Of a stretch of DNA of 10,496 bases, positions 1 to 7,231 are shown in pieces. The notes below the pieces were generated by a model. The model did no database searches. It worked only from the letters and a program-made list of their open reading frames with translations, and had not been told where the DNA came from. The position numbers and the translations under genes are program-made. Position 1 is the first letter of the stretch. Each line of letters begins with the position of its first letter. The DNA comes from an archaeon (GTDB lineage: Archaea > Nanobdellota > Nanobdellia > SCGC-AAA011-G17 > GW2011-AR17): NCBI GenBank assembly GCA_023245975.1, contig JAHFJF010000020.1, positions 1-10,496 of the forward strand, read 5' to 3'.

Positions 1-777
1 GCTGTTTCATATGTTCCACAAGTCTGGGAACAGATAAAGCCTGCTGTTGAAAATGGAATGAATGTAGTAACTATCGCTGAAGAGATGGGATACCCATTTG
101 TCAAATATCCATCTTTAACAAAAAAGATGGATTCTGCTGCAAAGAGAAATGATGTTTCAATACTTGGTTCTGGCATAAATCCTGGATTTGCTATGGACTT
201 GATGCCGTTGCTCATCTCTGGAATATGCCAGGAAGTCTATTCTATAAAGATTACTAGGCTGATTGATTTCTCGCCATTTGGCCCATCGATACAAAAGAAT
301 ATTGCAATCGGAATGGATGCCAGCGAGTTCAAGAAAAAACTTGCTGCAAAACAGCTTCCATTGCATATTGGCCTGCCTGAATCCGTGCATATGCTGGCTG
401 CCGGATTAAAATGGAAATTAACGAATGTCTATGAGACTAGGGAGCCGGTTGTTGCAGACCATACAATAGATGTTCCAGGCTATATGAAAGTTGAGAAAGG
501 CAAGGTCGCCGGGTTCAATCATCGCTGCTATGCTGTAATGAAAGGCAAGACAAAGATTATCCTGGAAGAGTTAGGAAGAGTTGACCCAAATTTAGATTAT
601 AAAAATAAGATTGAAATTAAAGGAGTACCTAACCTTGTAGAAACAATAAACGTACCTCCAGGACAGATAACAACAACAAACCACGCAGTAAACCTAGTTC
701 CAGTGGTTTTCAATGCTAAGCCAGGCCTGTTATCTATGATGGACCTGCCACCTGCACCGGTCTTGCCAAAAAAATGA
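1..777 (+). CDS. 2,4-diaminopentanoate dehydrogenase-like (DapB-fold) oxidoreductase, 5'-truncated
   Basis: The frame is open from base 1, so the start lies outside the window; 258 residues are visible. Family members have about 340-350 residues, so roughly 80-90 N-terminal residues, including the Rossmann glycine motif, are missing. Visible hallmarks of the Ord/DAPDH group (NAD(P)-dependent diamino-acid dehydrogenases related to dihydrodipicolinate reductase) are NVVTIAEEMGYP just inside the left edge, GINPGFAMD at visible residues 58-66, HIGLPES at 122-128, and a C-terminal stretch rich in Pro and Gly ending near MMDLPPAPVLP. In characterised relatives the enzyme oxidatively deaminates 2,4-diaminopentanoate in anaerobic ornithine breakdown. 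Here the substrate is inferred only. The stop overlaps the next start by 4 nt (ATGA), so it is the first visible member of a translationally coupled operon. It is probably cytoplasmic: no membrane segment is visible. Confidence 0.8.
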   Translation, partial: AVSYVPQVWEQIKPAVENGMNVVTIAEEMGYPFVKYPSLTKKMDSAAKRNDVSILGSGINPGFAMDLMPLLISGICQEVYSIKITRLIDFSPFGPSIQKNIAIGMDASEFKKKLAAKQLPLHIGLPESVHMLAAGLKWKLTNVYETREPVVADHTIDVPGYMKVEKGKVAGFNHRCYAVMKGKTKIILEELGRVDPNLDYKNKIEIKGVPNLVETINVPPGQITTTNHAVNLVPVVFNAKPGLLSMMDLPPAPVLPKK

Positions 778-2126
778 AATCTATTAATCCTGCCACGCTG
801 CGAGTAATAAAAGAATTCAATAGGCTTAGCTATGAGGATTGCCAAAAAGAAATTGAAAAATCAAGACGTGCTTTCTTTGAATGGAAAAAAAAACCTTGGG
901 CCAATAAGGCTAAATTGTTAAAAAATGTTTCTTCTATCTTGAAAAGAAACAAGAATGAATATGCAGAGATAATCACTTCAGAAATGGGGAAGCCTATCGC
1001 AGAATCGATAAAAGAAATTGAGAAATGCGCATGGGTTTGCGAATATTATGCTGAAAATTCTAAAAGAATGCTTAAAGATGAAACAGTAAAGACAGAAATG
1101 AAAAAAAGCTACGTTTCTTTCGAGCCTTTAGGAATAATACTTGGGATAATGCCATGGAACTTCCCTTTTTGGCAAGTATTCAGGTTTGCTGTTCCTGCAT
1201 TAGCGGCTGGAAATACCTGCTTATTGAAGCATGCAAGCAATGTGCCTATTTGCTCAACTACTATTGAAGAAATATTCAATAAGTCTGGAATGAAAAATGT
1301 TTTCAAGAGCTTATTGATAGATTCTCATACGGCCATGGAATTGATAGAAAACGGCTTGATAAACGGAGTTTCCCTTACCGGAAGTGTAGGGGCAGGGAAA
1401 AAAATTGCCGAGCTTTCTGGGAAGAATCTTAAAAAATTAGTGCTTGAGCTTGGTGGAAGCGACCCTTACATTGTACTAAAAGATGCGGACCTAAAATCAT
1501 GCTGTGCAACTGCCATTAAAGCCAGGATGATAAACTCAGGCCAAAGCTGTATAGCAGCAAAAAGATTTATTGTTGTTAAAGAAGTTGCAAAAGAATTTGA
1601 AAAGTTATTTGTCGAACAGGCAAAATTATTGAAAGTCGGAAACCCAATGAATGAAAATACAACCATCGGGCCTTTGGCAAAACCAGAATTGGCTGATGCA
1701 TTAGAACTGCAAATAAAAGATGCTGTGAGCAAAGGCGCTAAAATATTATATGGGGGATATAGGCTAAAGGGAAATTTCTTCATGCCTGGAATAATAACTA
1801 ATGTAGAGGATGATATGAAAATCTTGACAGAAGAAACATTTGGGCCAATAGCACCAATAATAATAGTAAAGGATGAAAAGGAAGCTATCAAGGTGGCAAA
1901 TAATACTGAATTTGGCTTAGGCGCAAGCATCTGGACAAGAAACCTAAAAAAGGCTGAAAAACTAGCAAAAGAAATACAAACTGGAACTGTTTTCATAAAT
2001 GGAATGGTGAGATCTGACCCGCGGTTACCATTTGGCGGAATAAAAAACTCTGGCTTTGGGAGAGAACTATCACATTATGGAATCAAAGAGTTTGTAAATA
2101 TAAAAACGGTGGTAATTGACAAATGA
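774..2126 (+). CDS. NAD(P)-dependent aldehyde dehydrogenase, GabD1/succinate-semialdehyde dehydrogenase type
   Basis: 450 aa, the normal length for a full aldehyde dehydrogenase. It should oxidise an aldehyde, probably a short-chain semialdehyde, to the acid. The cofactor-binding loop PWNFPFW has Asn129. LLKHASN with Lys152 is typical of the GabD1/SSADH1 branch. The general base is Glu225 in LELGGSDP, the nucleophile is Cys259 in NSGQSC, and EETFGP has Glu354. The C-terminal DPRLPFGG and REFVNIKTV-like (KEFVNIKTV) signatures are intact, so it looks fully functional. The start overlaps the preceding stop by ATGA and no clear Shine-Dalgarno is seen, consistent with coupled translation. Beside saccharopine/lysine-dehydrogenase-like genes, 2-aminoadipate semialdehyde is as plausible a substrate as succinate semialdehyde. 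Family assignment is firm, substrate is not. Confidence 0.92.
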   Translation: MKSINPATLRVIKEFNRLSYEDCQKEIEKSRRAFFEWKKKPWANKAKLLKNVSSILKRNKNEYAEIITSEMGKPIAESIKEIEKCAWVCEYYAENSKRMLKDETVKTEMKKSYVSFEPLGIILGIMPWNFPFWQVFRFAVPALAAGNTCLLKHASNVPICSTTIEEIFNKSGMKNVFKSLLIDSHTAMELIENGLINGVSLTGSVGAGKKIAELSGKNLKKLVLELGGSDPYIVLKDADLKSCCATAIKARMINSGQSCIAAKRFIVVKEVAKEFEKLFVEQAKLLKVGNPMNENTTIGPLAKPELADALELQIKDAVSKGAKILYGGYRLKGNFFMPGIITNVEDDMKILTEETFGPIAPIIIVKDEKEAIKVANNTEFGLGASIWTRNLKKAEKLAKEIQTGTVFINGMVRSDPRLPFGGIKNSGFGRELSHYGIKEFVNIKTVVIDK

Positions 2127-3268
2127 AAACTATCGGCATTCTTGGCCTTGGTGCAATTGGCAGGCTTATTGCTGATGATTTATTTAAAACATTTGACGGA
2201 GAAATAATCCTACTTGGCAGGGATTTGAAAAGATTAAAACAGCTTGCAAAGAGAAAGAAGAATGTAAAGATAAGATATGCAAATGTCTCTGATACGAAAT
2301 TATTGGCGAGTGCTTTCAGGGGAATTGATGTCGTAATACATGCTGTCCACCACGAATTCAACTTGAATGTGATGAAAGCATGCCTGAAATCCAAATCCCA
2401 TTACGTTGATCTTGGAGGCCTTTTCCATTATACAAAGAAACAGCTGAAATTAAATTATCAATTCAAGAAAGCAAATCTCACCGCAGTACTCGGCATTGGC
2501 GCAGCTCCAGGCATAACCAATGTGCTTGCCAAATACGGCTCCAGCTTTTTGGACAAGGTCGAGAATGTAGAGATAAAAATCGGAGGAAAAGACCAGTCTA
2601 CCTACAAGCAGACTTCCCCATTGTCTAATACCTATTCACTGCAGACTATCTTTGAAGAGTTTTCCTGGAAACCTGCAATATTCACGGAAGGGAAATTAAA
2701 ATTTTTGGAGCCAATCTCTGGCAGGGAAGATTACATATTCCCGGGGCCTGTTGGCGTGCAGAAGCCTCAATACACCATCCATTCAGAAATAGCAACATTG
2801 CCTTCAAGCTTGCATGCAAAGAATGTTTCATTCAAGATAGCATTTGATGATGATTTTGTAAATAAAATAAAGATGCTTAAGGAATTGGGGTTCCTTTCAG
2901 AAGAGAAAATAAAGCTAAAAGAAAAAGAGTTTGTGATAAAGTTTGTCTCATTGGGAATATTGAAGAAACTTCCAAATGCAATCCCAGATAGGATAAACCA
3001 ATATGAGATAATAAGCGTCATTGTTACTGGCACAAAATCCGGAGCTAGGAAAAAAATAGTATTGGAAGCATATGTACACGGAATAAACGAGACAGATGAC
3101 AAGGATACTGCAGCCCCAGCATCAATTGCGGCACAGATGGTTGCAAATGGGATGATAAACAAGCGAGGTGTTTTCCCACCGGAACTAATCGTGCCAAGCA
3201 AAAGCTTCTTCAATGAGCTGGCAAAGAGAAAGATATATATTTATTTGAATAAGAGGCATAGGCAGTGA
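2123..3268 (+). CDS. saccharopine dehydrogenase / L-lysine 6-dehydrogenase family protein (copy 1)
   Basis: 381 aa. An N-terminal Rossmann fold carries GLGAIG (G8, G10, G13) for NAD(P). YVDLGGLF at 94-101 and LGIGAAPGITN at 123-133 are characteristic of the saccharopine dehydrogenase / lysine dehydrogenase superfamily. The C-terminal half has DKDTAAPASIAAQM and FPPELIVPS, seen in single-domain archaeal and bacterial lysine 6-dehydrogenase-like enzymes. That activity would convert lysine to 2-aminoadipate semialdehyde, which the upstream aldehyde dehydrogenase could oxidise. This pairing is inferred from the neighbourhood; other diamino or carboxy-amine substrates are possible. The ATG overlaps the aldehyde dehydrogenase stop by 4 nt (ATGA). 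A weak GGTGGT lies about 9 nt upstream. It is the first of two adjacent paralogues. Confidence 0.85.
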   Translation: MKTIGILGLGAIGRLIADDLFKTFDGEIILLGRDLKRLKQLAKRKKNVKIRYANVSDTKLLASAFRGIDVVIHAVHHEFNLNVMKACLKSKSHYVDLGGLFHYTKKQLKLNYQFKKANLTAVLGIGAAPGITNVLAKYGSSFLDKVENVEIKIGGKDQSTYKQTSPLSNTYSLQTIFEEFSWKPAIFTEGKLKFLEPISGREDYIFPGPVGVQKPQYTIHSEIATLPSSLHAKNVSFKIAFDDDFVNKIKMLKELGFLSEEKIKLKEKEFVIKFVSLGILKKLPNAIPDRINQYEIISVIVTGTKSGARKKIVLEAYVHGINETDDKDTAAPASIAAQMVANGMINKRGVFPPELIVPSKSFFNELAKRKIYIYLNKRHRQ

Positions 3269-4422
3269 AATTTGATTTTGCGGTATTGGGGGCAACTGGC
3301 GAAGAAGGCAGCATTGCTTCAAGGGATTTACTAAATTCTGGATATTCTGTCTTATTATGCGGCAGGAATCCTGCAAGGATTAAAAACCTCCTTACAAATA
3401 AAAAGGCAAAATTCTCCTACGTAGACCTAACAAATATTAAAGCCACTGCCAAAACATTAAAATCTTCTGGTGCTAGAATCACACTAAACTGCGCAGAACT
3501 AAGGCTAAACATAGAAGCAATGAAAGCCTGCTTATTGGCAAAGATGCATTACCTTGATTTAGGCGGGTTGCAAGAGATGACAGTAAAGCAGTATAAATTA
3601 GACAAAGAATTCAGAAAGAGAAACTTAATTGCATTGCTCGGATGCGGATCAACACCTGGCATATCTAATGTCATGGCTGCTTATGCTGTCAACCAGATGG
3701 ATTCTGTAGAAAGAATTGATTTGGGATTTGCATGGGATTCACAGCCGAAAACATTCATCCTCCCATATTCATTTGAAAGCATCGTTTATGAAGTAACAAC
3801 TCCCTCAGTGATAATGAAAGATGGAAAATTAACTAAATCTAAAGTGTGCGAATTCGAAGGCGTCAAAAACTTCATGAAGATAGGAATGCAAAAAACATAT
3901 TGCATCGTACATTCAGAGGTATTCACATTCTATCGTTATTTCCGGAATAAGGGGTTGAAAGATGTGCATTACTGGGCAGGATTCCCGGAGCATTCATTCA
4001 AGGTAATAGAGACATTAATTGAACTTGGCTTCAGCTCTAAAAAACCATTGAAGGTAAATGGCAATGAACTTGTGCCGGTAGATTTCAGCAGGGAAGTGCT
4101 AAAAAACATAGAAAGGCCAAAAGATTACAAAGAAATCGAGGATGTCTGGGTTAAAGTAACTGGAGAAAAAAATGGGGAACGAAGATTGATAGAAATAGGA
4201 TGCCTGGTTGAGACAATTGATGGCTGGGAAGATTATGGCTCCAATGTAGATACTGGCATGACAATATCCATCATGGCACAAATGATACTAAAAGGGATAA
4301 TAGATGGCGATGAGGGAATTGGCGTGACGGCACCTGAAGTGGTAGTTCCATCAAAGCCTTTTTTCCATCAATTGACAAAACGCGGCATGAAGATTTATGT
4401 TGATAACAAACAATTCTTGTGA
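3265..4422 (+). CDS. saccharopine dehydrogenase family protein (copy 2), GTG start
   Basis: 385 aa. The start is GTG, chosen because it forms a GTGA overlap with the upstream stop and begins directly at the Rossmann beta strand. The dinucleotide motif is GATGEEG (G9, G12, G15), the GxxGxxG form, unlike GxGxxG in copy 1. YLDLGGL at 96-102 and LGCGSTPGISN at 125-135 match the same positions in copy 1, as does the C-terminal PEVVVPSKPFF. The middle of the protein is clearly diverged from copy 1, so the two are old paralogues rather than a recent duplication. They may form a heteromer or act on successive substrates. In the operon it follows the aldehyde dehydrogenase and copy 1. Family is confident; substrate unknown. 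Confidence 0.83.
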   Translation: MKFDFAVLGATGEEGSIASRDLLNSGYSVLLCGRNPARIKNLLTNKKAKFSYVDLTNIKATAKTLKSSGARITLNCAELRLNIEAMKACLLAKMHYLDLGGLQEMTVKQYKLDKEFRKRNLIALLGCGSTPGISNVMAAYAVNQMDSVERIDLGFAWDSQPKTFILPYSFESIVYEVTTPSVIMKDGKLTKSKVCEFEGVKNFMKIGMQKTYCIVHSEVFTFYRYFRNKGLKDVHYWAGFPEHSFKVIETLIELGFSSKKPLKVNGNELVPVDFSREVLKNIERPKDYKEIEDVWVKVTGEKNGERRLIEIGCLVETIDGWEDYGSNVDTGMTISIMAQMILKGIIDGDEGIGVTAPEVVVPSKPFFHQLTKRGMKIYVDNKQFL

Positions 4423-4424
4423 AA

Positions 4425-4568
4425 ATGGCAACAAAAAAATATTATGAATGCGAAAGATGCGGTGCTAAATATTTGGAAAAATCTTTGGCATCGAAATGTT
4501 TTTATTGGTGTAAGACACATGATAATAGCTGTAATTTAGATATTGTCAAGCATGCAGTGAGGAATTAA
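4425..4568 (+). CDS. cysteine-rich mini-protein, probable zinc ribbon
   Basis: A 47 aa frame from ATG 4425, or 49 aa from GTG 4419, which would repeat the GTGA overlap used at the previous junction. In the 47-residue version there are C9-x2-C12, C25-x3-C29, His32 and Cys36. The ECERCGAKY knuckle is typical of small zinc ribbons. It lies between a dehydrogenase and a 92 aa gene with a 1-nt gap to the latter, so it is very likely translated as part of the operon. No function is recognised; nucleic-acid binding or a protein-protein role would fit a zinc ribbon of this size. It is easily missed by gene finders because of its length. Confidence 0.6.
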   Translation: MATKKYYECERCGAKYLEKSLASKCFYWCKTHDNSCNLDIVKHAVRN

Positions 4569-4569
4569 G

Positions 4570-4848
4570 ATGTCATTAGATGAAAAAACAAGGCAAGAAT
4601 TGATTGAAAAAAGAAAACAAGAGATTATGAAGCAGGAACTTCCTGACAGACTCCAAATGGGCGCTGGCATAGATGTGGAAAAATACCGCAAATTTCTTTT
4701 GCATGATTGCCCTTATACTTTAAGAAGGAGGGGCGCAATTGGTGGCGGTTGGAGTTATACCTTTGAACCGACAAGTCTTGGTACTGGACTTAGCATACAT
4801 TGCACATGTGGCTATGAAGAAAACGTATCTGATTATGATAATTGGTGA
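4570..4848 (+). CDS. hypothetical protein, 92 aa, charged N-terminal helix
   Basis: I do not recognise this family. Residues 1-28 are highly charged (Lys/Glu-rich) and look helical. The remainder has H45 and C47 and a HCTCGYEE segment (H77, C78, C80) that could bind a metal. The protein ends in an acidic and aromatic tail, DYDNW. GTGAGG at 4557-4562, 7 nt before the ATG, is a good Shine-Dalgarno and supports this start; it lies inside the end of the preceding mini-protein gene. This is the last gene of the + strand operon and stops 20 nt before the convergent VOC gene. No membrane segment. Confidence 0.65.
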   Translation: MSLDEKTRQELIEKRKQEIMKQELPDRLQMGAGIDVEKYRKFLLHDCPYTLRRRGAIGGGWSYTFEPTSLGTGLSIHCTCGYEENVSDYDNW

Positions 4849-4868
4849 TTTAAAAATACTGCCGAAAT
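4849..4868. terminator. convergent intergenic spacer, candidate bidirectional T-run termination
   Basis: Only 20 nt separate two convergent stop codons. On the - strand there is a T5 run (complement of A4852-4856) about 13 nt after the VOC stop. On the + strand a T4 run lies at 4875-4878, just inside the opposing gene. Archaeal termination relies on short U-runs, so both transcripts could end here. No hairpin is visible. Confidence 0.3.
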
Positions 4869-5228
4869 CTATTCTTTTAATTTAGTGGTATGTTCGTATA
4901 GATGGATGAATCTATCGTCTGGGTCTTGAATTATAGCACATCTTCCATAATCAGTTTCAAATGGAGATCTGTGAACAAATGCACAATCTAATTTCTTTAT
5001 TAATTCATCAAGCCCTTCAATTGCAAAACCAAGCCTAGTGGTATGCGTATTCTCTTTCGATGTTGGATATAATTCGAGCACTAATTCTCCTAATTGACAG
5101 GAATAATGTTCCGCGCCATTTCCATGTTTTTCTTTCACGAATGAAAACTTTAAAAAATTTTCATAAAAATAACGCAAACGTTCTACATCTCTTGAATATA
5201 AAACAAGTAGGTTTAATCTCGGCGACAT
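4869..5228 (-). CDS. VOC (vicinal oxygen chelate / glyoxalase-fold) family protein
   Basis: 119 aa, one full VOC module pair. The likely start is the ATG at 5228, giving MSPRLNLLVLYSRD, where the first beta strand of the fold begins. This ATG shares one base with the HerA-like stop (TAATG), so translation is coupled. Likely metal ligands are His41 in GAEHYSC, Glu52 in VLELYP and Glu112 near the end in HLYE. DPDDRFIHLYE matches the family's terminal DPDG-type motif. Relatives include glyoxalase I, fosfomycin-resistance and dioxygenase proteins, and the sequence does not decide between them. A longer frame upstream would overlap the ATPase gene and adds 21 residues that do not look like this fold. 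Confidence 0.8.
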   Translation of the reverse strand: MSPRLNLLVLYSRDVERLRYFYENFLKFSFVKEKHGNGAEHYSCQLGELVLELYPTSKENTHTTRLGFAIEGLDELIKKLDCAFVHRSPFETDYGRCAIIQDPDDRFIHLYEHTTKLKE

Positions 5229-6562
5229 TATAATCCAAGTTCCAGCTTTCTTCTGTATTTGATTGCGGTAGGGGCAGCCCCGCCATGCCATGTAAATCTC
5301 GGCCTTACCTGCATTGAATAAAACCTTTCAGAACTGTCATCAAGCAATAAAGCACAACCCTTTACTCGCGGCAATTCATCAAGCATCCTTGGCAATGACT
5401 TCGTCATATAGCTTTGAGACATAGTTGACAATGCATCCACATCCGGTCTAGAAGTAAGTCTATGCGATATAACGATATCTGATTGTGACATTACATCGGT
5501 ATGTATCTTTCCCGGCTGCTGAGATGCTAATATCAAAGAAACTCCTGGCTGCCTTCCCTCACGCATGATTATTACTAGTGCATCTGTTGCTGCTGTTTTT
5601 CCTTTTAATTTTAAAAATTCATGAGCTTCATCAAGAAATAGCCATACAATCGGTAATGGTGCTTTCTTACCGGTCTCCTCTTCAACCTGGAAATAAGAAT
5701 AACCTACATTTATCGCATCCAATTCCTCAGCTTTTCTGGCGAGCATTCTTTGAGAGAAAACACGCATGCCAATCAAGCCAATAACTAAAGCCTTTACACC
5801 AGTGCCACCTTCTGTTGCTACGTATGGGCTCAAATCCATTATAGTAACTTCTCCCGGCTTTACTAAATCCATTATCTCCATACCATCATCGCTAAATAAA
5901 CCCCACCTTTTAGCAATCCTGAATCTATTAATCGCCTGATTTCTTACATCCAAAGAAAAAGATTCATCTCTTTTTATGTAATCTATTATTTCATCTATAT
6001 TGTAATCATTCTTTTCCATGTCAATGAAATCACCGATTGTTTTTTCTATTACTACGGCTACAGGGTCTGATTGTTTCAATTCGAAAGACAATATCCAATC
6101 TTGCGAGTTCAAATCAGATGCTTTTATAGAGAAAGGATGATCTGTTGGAATTCCATCATCCCTATATTTCTGAAAGAATCCATATGGCGTATAGATTTTA
6201 ACATCCATGCCCTTTCCTTTTAATCCCCATTGATCCAATAAATCCTCATCTTTCTGATTAGGATATTTCATTGTCCAATACACGCCCATAGTATCAAACA
6301 TTACCATAGACAAGTTTTTTCTTATATCATCCGGCAAATCCATTATGCCTTCTGCTATTGCTCCAGCTGTATAAGATTTTCCAGAACCGCGTTTGCCTAC
6401 TAAATATACAACATGGCCTCTTGCAATATCAAGATAAATATTGTTAGAAAGAGAAGTAGTCCTGCCCATTCTTACGTAAGCCTTGCCTATTAATACTACA
6501 CCACGATTGCCGAACATCTTTGCATCTTGCTGGTCTCGGCCGATTATTATGTCAAATGGCAT
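5228..6562 (-). CDS. HerA/FtsK-like DNA-translocating ATPase (DUF87-type ATP-binding protein)
   Basis: 444 aa from ATG 6562; an ATG at 6586 would add 8 residues, and positions below use that longer numbering. A beta-rich N-terminal domain (HAS-barrel-like) comes first. Walker A is GKRGSGKS at 64-71 and Walker B is VWLFLDEAHEF at 314-324 with Asp319 and Glu320. REGRQPG at 342-348 and ASQQP at 354-358 occupy the sensor and arginine-finger region of HerA-type ATPases. ISHRLTSRPD follows at 373-382. HerA proteins form hexameric rings that pump DNA, usually in end resection with NurA nuclease. No NurA gene is in the window, so this may be a divergent HerA with another partner. The shorter start is preferred because a TATA-like box sits 23-30 nt upstream of it. 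The stop is fused to the VOC start. Confidence 0.85.
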   Translation of the reverse strand: MPFDIIIGRDQQDAKMFGNRGVVLIGKAYVRMGRTTSLSNNIYLDIARGHVVYLVGKRGSGKSYTAGAIAEGIMDLPDDIRKNLSMVMFDTMGVYWTMKYPNQKDEDLLDQWGLKGKGMDVKIYTPYGFFQKYRDDGIPTDHPFSIKASDLNSQDWILSFELKQSDPVAVVIEKTIGDFIDMEKNDYNIDEIIDYIKRDESFSLDVRNQAINRFRIAKRWGLFSDDGMEIMDLVKPGEVTIMDLSPYVATEGGTGVKALVIGLIGMRVFSQRMLARKAEELDAINVGYSYFQVEEETGKKAPLPIVWLFLDEAHEFLKLKGKTAATDALVIIMREGRQPGVSLILASQQPGKIHTDVMSQSDIVISHRLTSRPDVDALSTMSQSYMTKSLPRMLDELPRVKGCALLLDDSSERFYSMQVRPRFTWHGGAAPTAIKYRRKLELGL

Positions 6563-6584
6563 CGATTCTATTAGGTAAAAAATC

Positions 6585-6592
6585 ATTATAAA
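6585..6592 (-). promoter_or_regulatory. archaeal TATA-like box for the HerA-like gene
   Basis: The - strand reads TTTATAAT here. Its centre lies about 26 nt before the ATG at 6562, the usual archaeal TATA-to-transcription-start distance. This predicts a leaderless mRNA beginning at that ATG and argues against the upstream ATG at 6586, which lies inside the box. Confidence 0.5.
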
Positions 6593-6604
6593 ACTTGTGC
6601 TTAT

Positions 6605-6895
6605 TCAGTATAAAGACTCAAATCTGCCAGTCTTTTTATAGAAAATCCTTAACCCGTTATATTCTGGCGGCAATCCTAAACCCAACGGCGTATCCTTAGA
6701 AAGATATATCCTAAGGCATAGATCTTCCAAAGATTCATCAGTTTTTAGCTCAAACCTGAAATTCCACTGGCTTATTGCCTCGCGCAAAGTGGAGATCCTG
6801 CCAAAATCCCTTACATATTTGCCATACTGTGATTTCGAAAATTCATTCTTGAATGCTTCTTTAATTTTACTTGCTTCTTCAACTTTTGTTACCAT
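6605..6895 (-). CDS. hypothetical protein, 96 aa, paralogue of the upstream gene
   Basis: I do not recognise the family. The N-terminal third is charged and probably helical. FELK at 48-51, SLEDLCL at 55-61 and LPPEYNGLRIFY at 75-86 are shared with the product of the neighbouring gene, which has FELK, SLEDLCL and LPEEYRGLRVFY in the same order and nearly the same spacing. The start overlaps the 3' end of that gene by 17 nt, indicating coupled expression. No signal peptide or membrane segment is seen. It ends about 42 nt before the HerA-like start. Repeated fold in two small soluble proteins suggests a heterodimer or a duplicated binding protein, which is inference. Confidence 0.7.
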   Translation of the reverse strand: MVTKVEEASKIKEAFKNEFSKSQYGKYVRDFGRISTLREAISQWNFRFELKTDESLEDLCLRIYLSKDTPLGLGLPPEYNGLRIFYKKTGRFESLY

Positions 6896-7199
6896 TTTCT
6901 AATTCTTCCCCATCTTCAGGCGGTCGTATATAGGCAATGTTTGTATAAAATACCCTTAATCCACGATATTCCTCTGGCAGTTTAAATTTTTCAGGAGGCT
7001 TGGCTCCAAAACTGGCATGCAAGCAAAGATCTTCAAGCGAATCTCCTTCTTTCAATTCGAAATTCTTTTTCCTATCCTCTTGCATTGCCCTAAGACTTGA
7101 AATTGTGCAAGAAGGAACATATTTCTTTAAGTCTGGTTTGAAATATTCCGCTTCGAAATCTTCTTTTGCTTTTTTAATTTCAGCCATACTCAATACCAT
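6879..7199 (-). CDS. hypothetical protein, 106 aa, first member of a tandem paralogue pair
   Basis: Unknown family. A charged N-terminal helix (about residues 5-28) is followed by FELK at 47-50, SLEDLCL at 54-60 and LPEEYRGLRVFY at 74-85, then an acidic tail rich in Glu and Asn that the paralogue lacks. The start is fixed by a near-perfect Shine-Dalgarno, GAGGAGG at 7205-7211, 5 nt before ATG 7199; an internal ATG at 7187 is the alternative. It begins 32 nt after the PHP-domain gene ends. The strong ribosome site suits an internal cistron of a PHP-led transcript, although a TATA-like stretch (7221-7228) could also start transcription here. No membrane segments. Confidence 0.72.
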   Translation of the reverse strand: MVLSMAEIKKAKEDFEAEYFKPDLKKYVPSCTISSLRAMQEDRKKNFELKEGDSLEDLCLHASFGAKPPEKFKLPEEYRGLRVFYTNIAYIRPPEDGEELENGNKS

Positions 7200-7204
7200 C
7201 TAAA

Positions 7205-7211
7205 CCTCCTC
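7205..7211 (-). promoter_or_regulatory. strong Shine-Dalgarno site deciding the start at 7199
   Basis: The - strand reads GAGGAGG followed by a 5-nt spacer and ATG. It is the strongest anti-16S match I see in the window and favours Met1 over the Met four residues later. Confidence 0.7.
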
Positions 7212-7231
7212 ATGTATAGGCTATAAAATAC

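Noticed and set aside
1466-1996. 176 aa open frame on the - strand
   Set aside because: It lies wholly antisense to the conserved aldehyde dehydrogenase core, and its Ser/Phe-rich composition is typical of a shadow frame.
2767-3213. 148 aa open frame on the - strand
   Set aside because: Antisense to the first saccharopine-dehydrogenase-like gene, Ser/Phe-rich, no domain signature.
5229-5291. 21-residue N-terminal extension of the VOC gene
   Set aside because: It overlaps the C-terminal coding region of the HerA-like gene, and the VOC fold begins at the ATG at 5228, which is coupled by TAATG.
5578-5784. 68 aa + strand frame with a hydrophobic start
   Set aside because: Antisense to the Walker B region of the ATPase; leucine-rich start is a by-product of the complementary codons.
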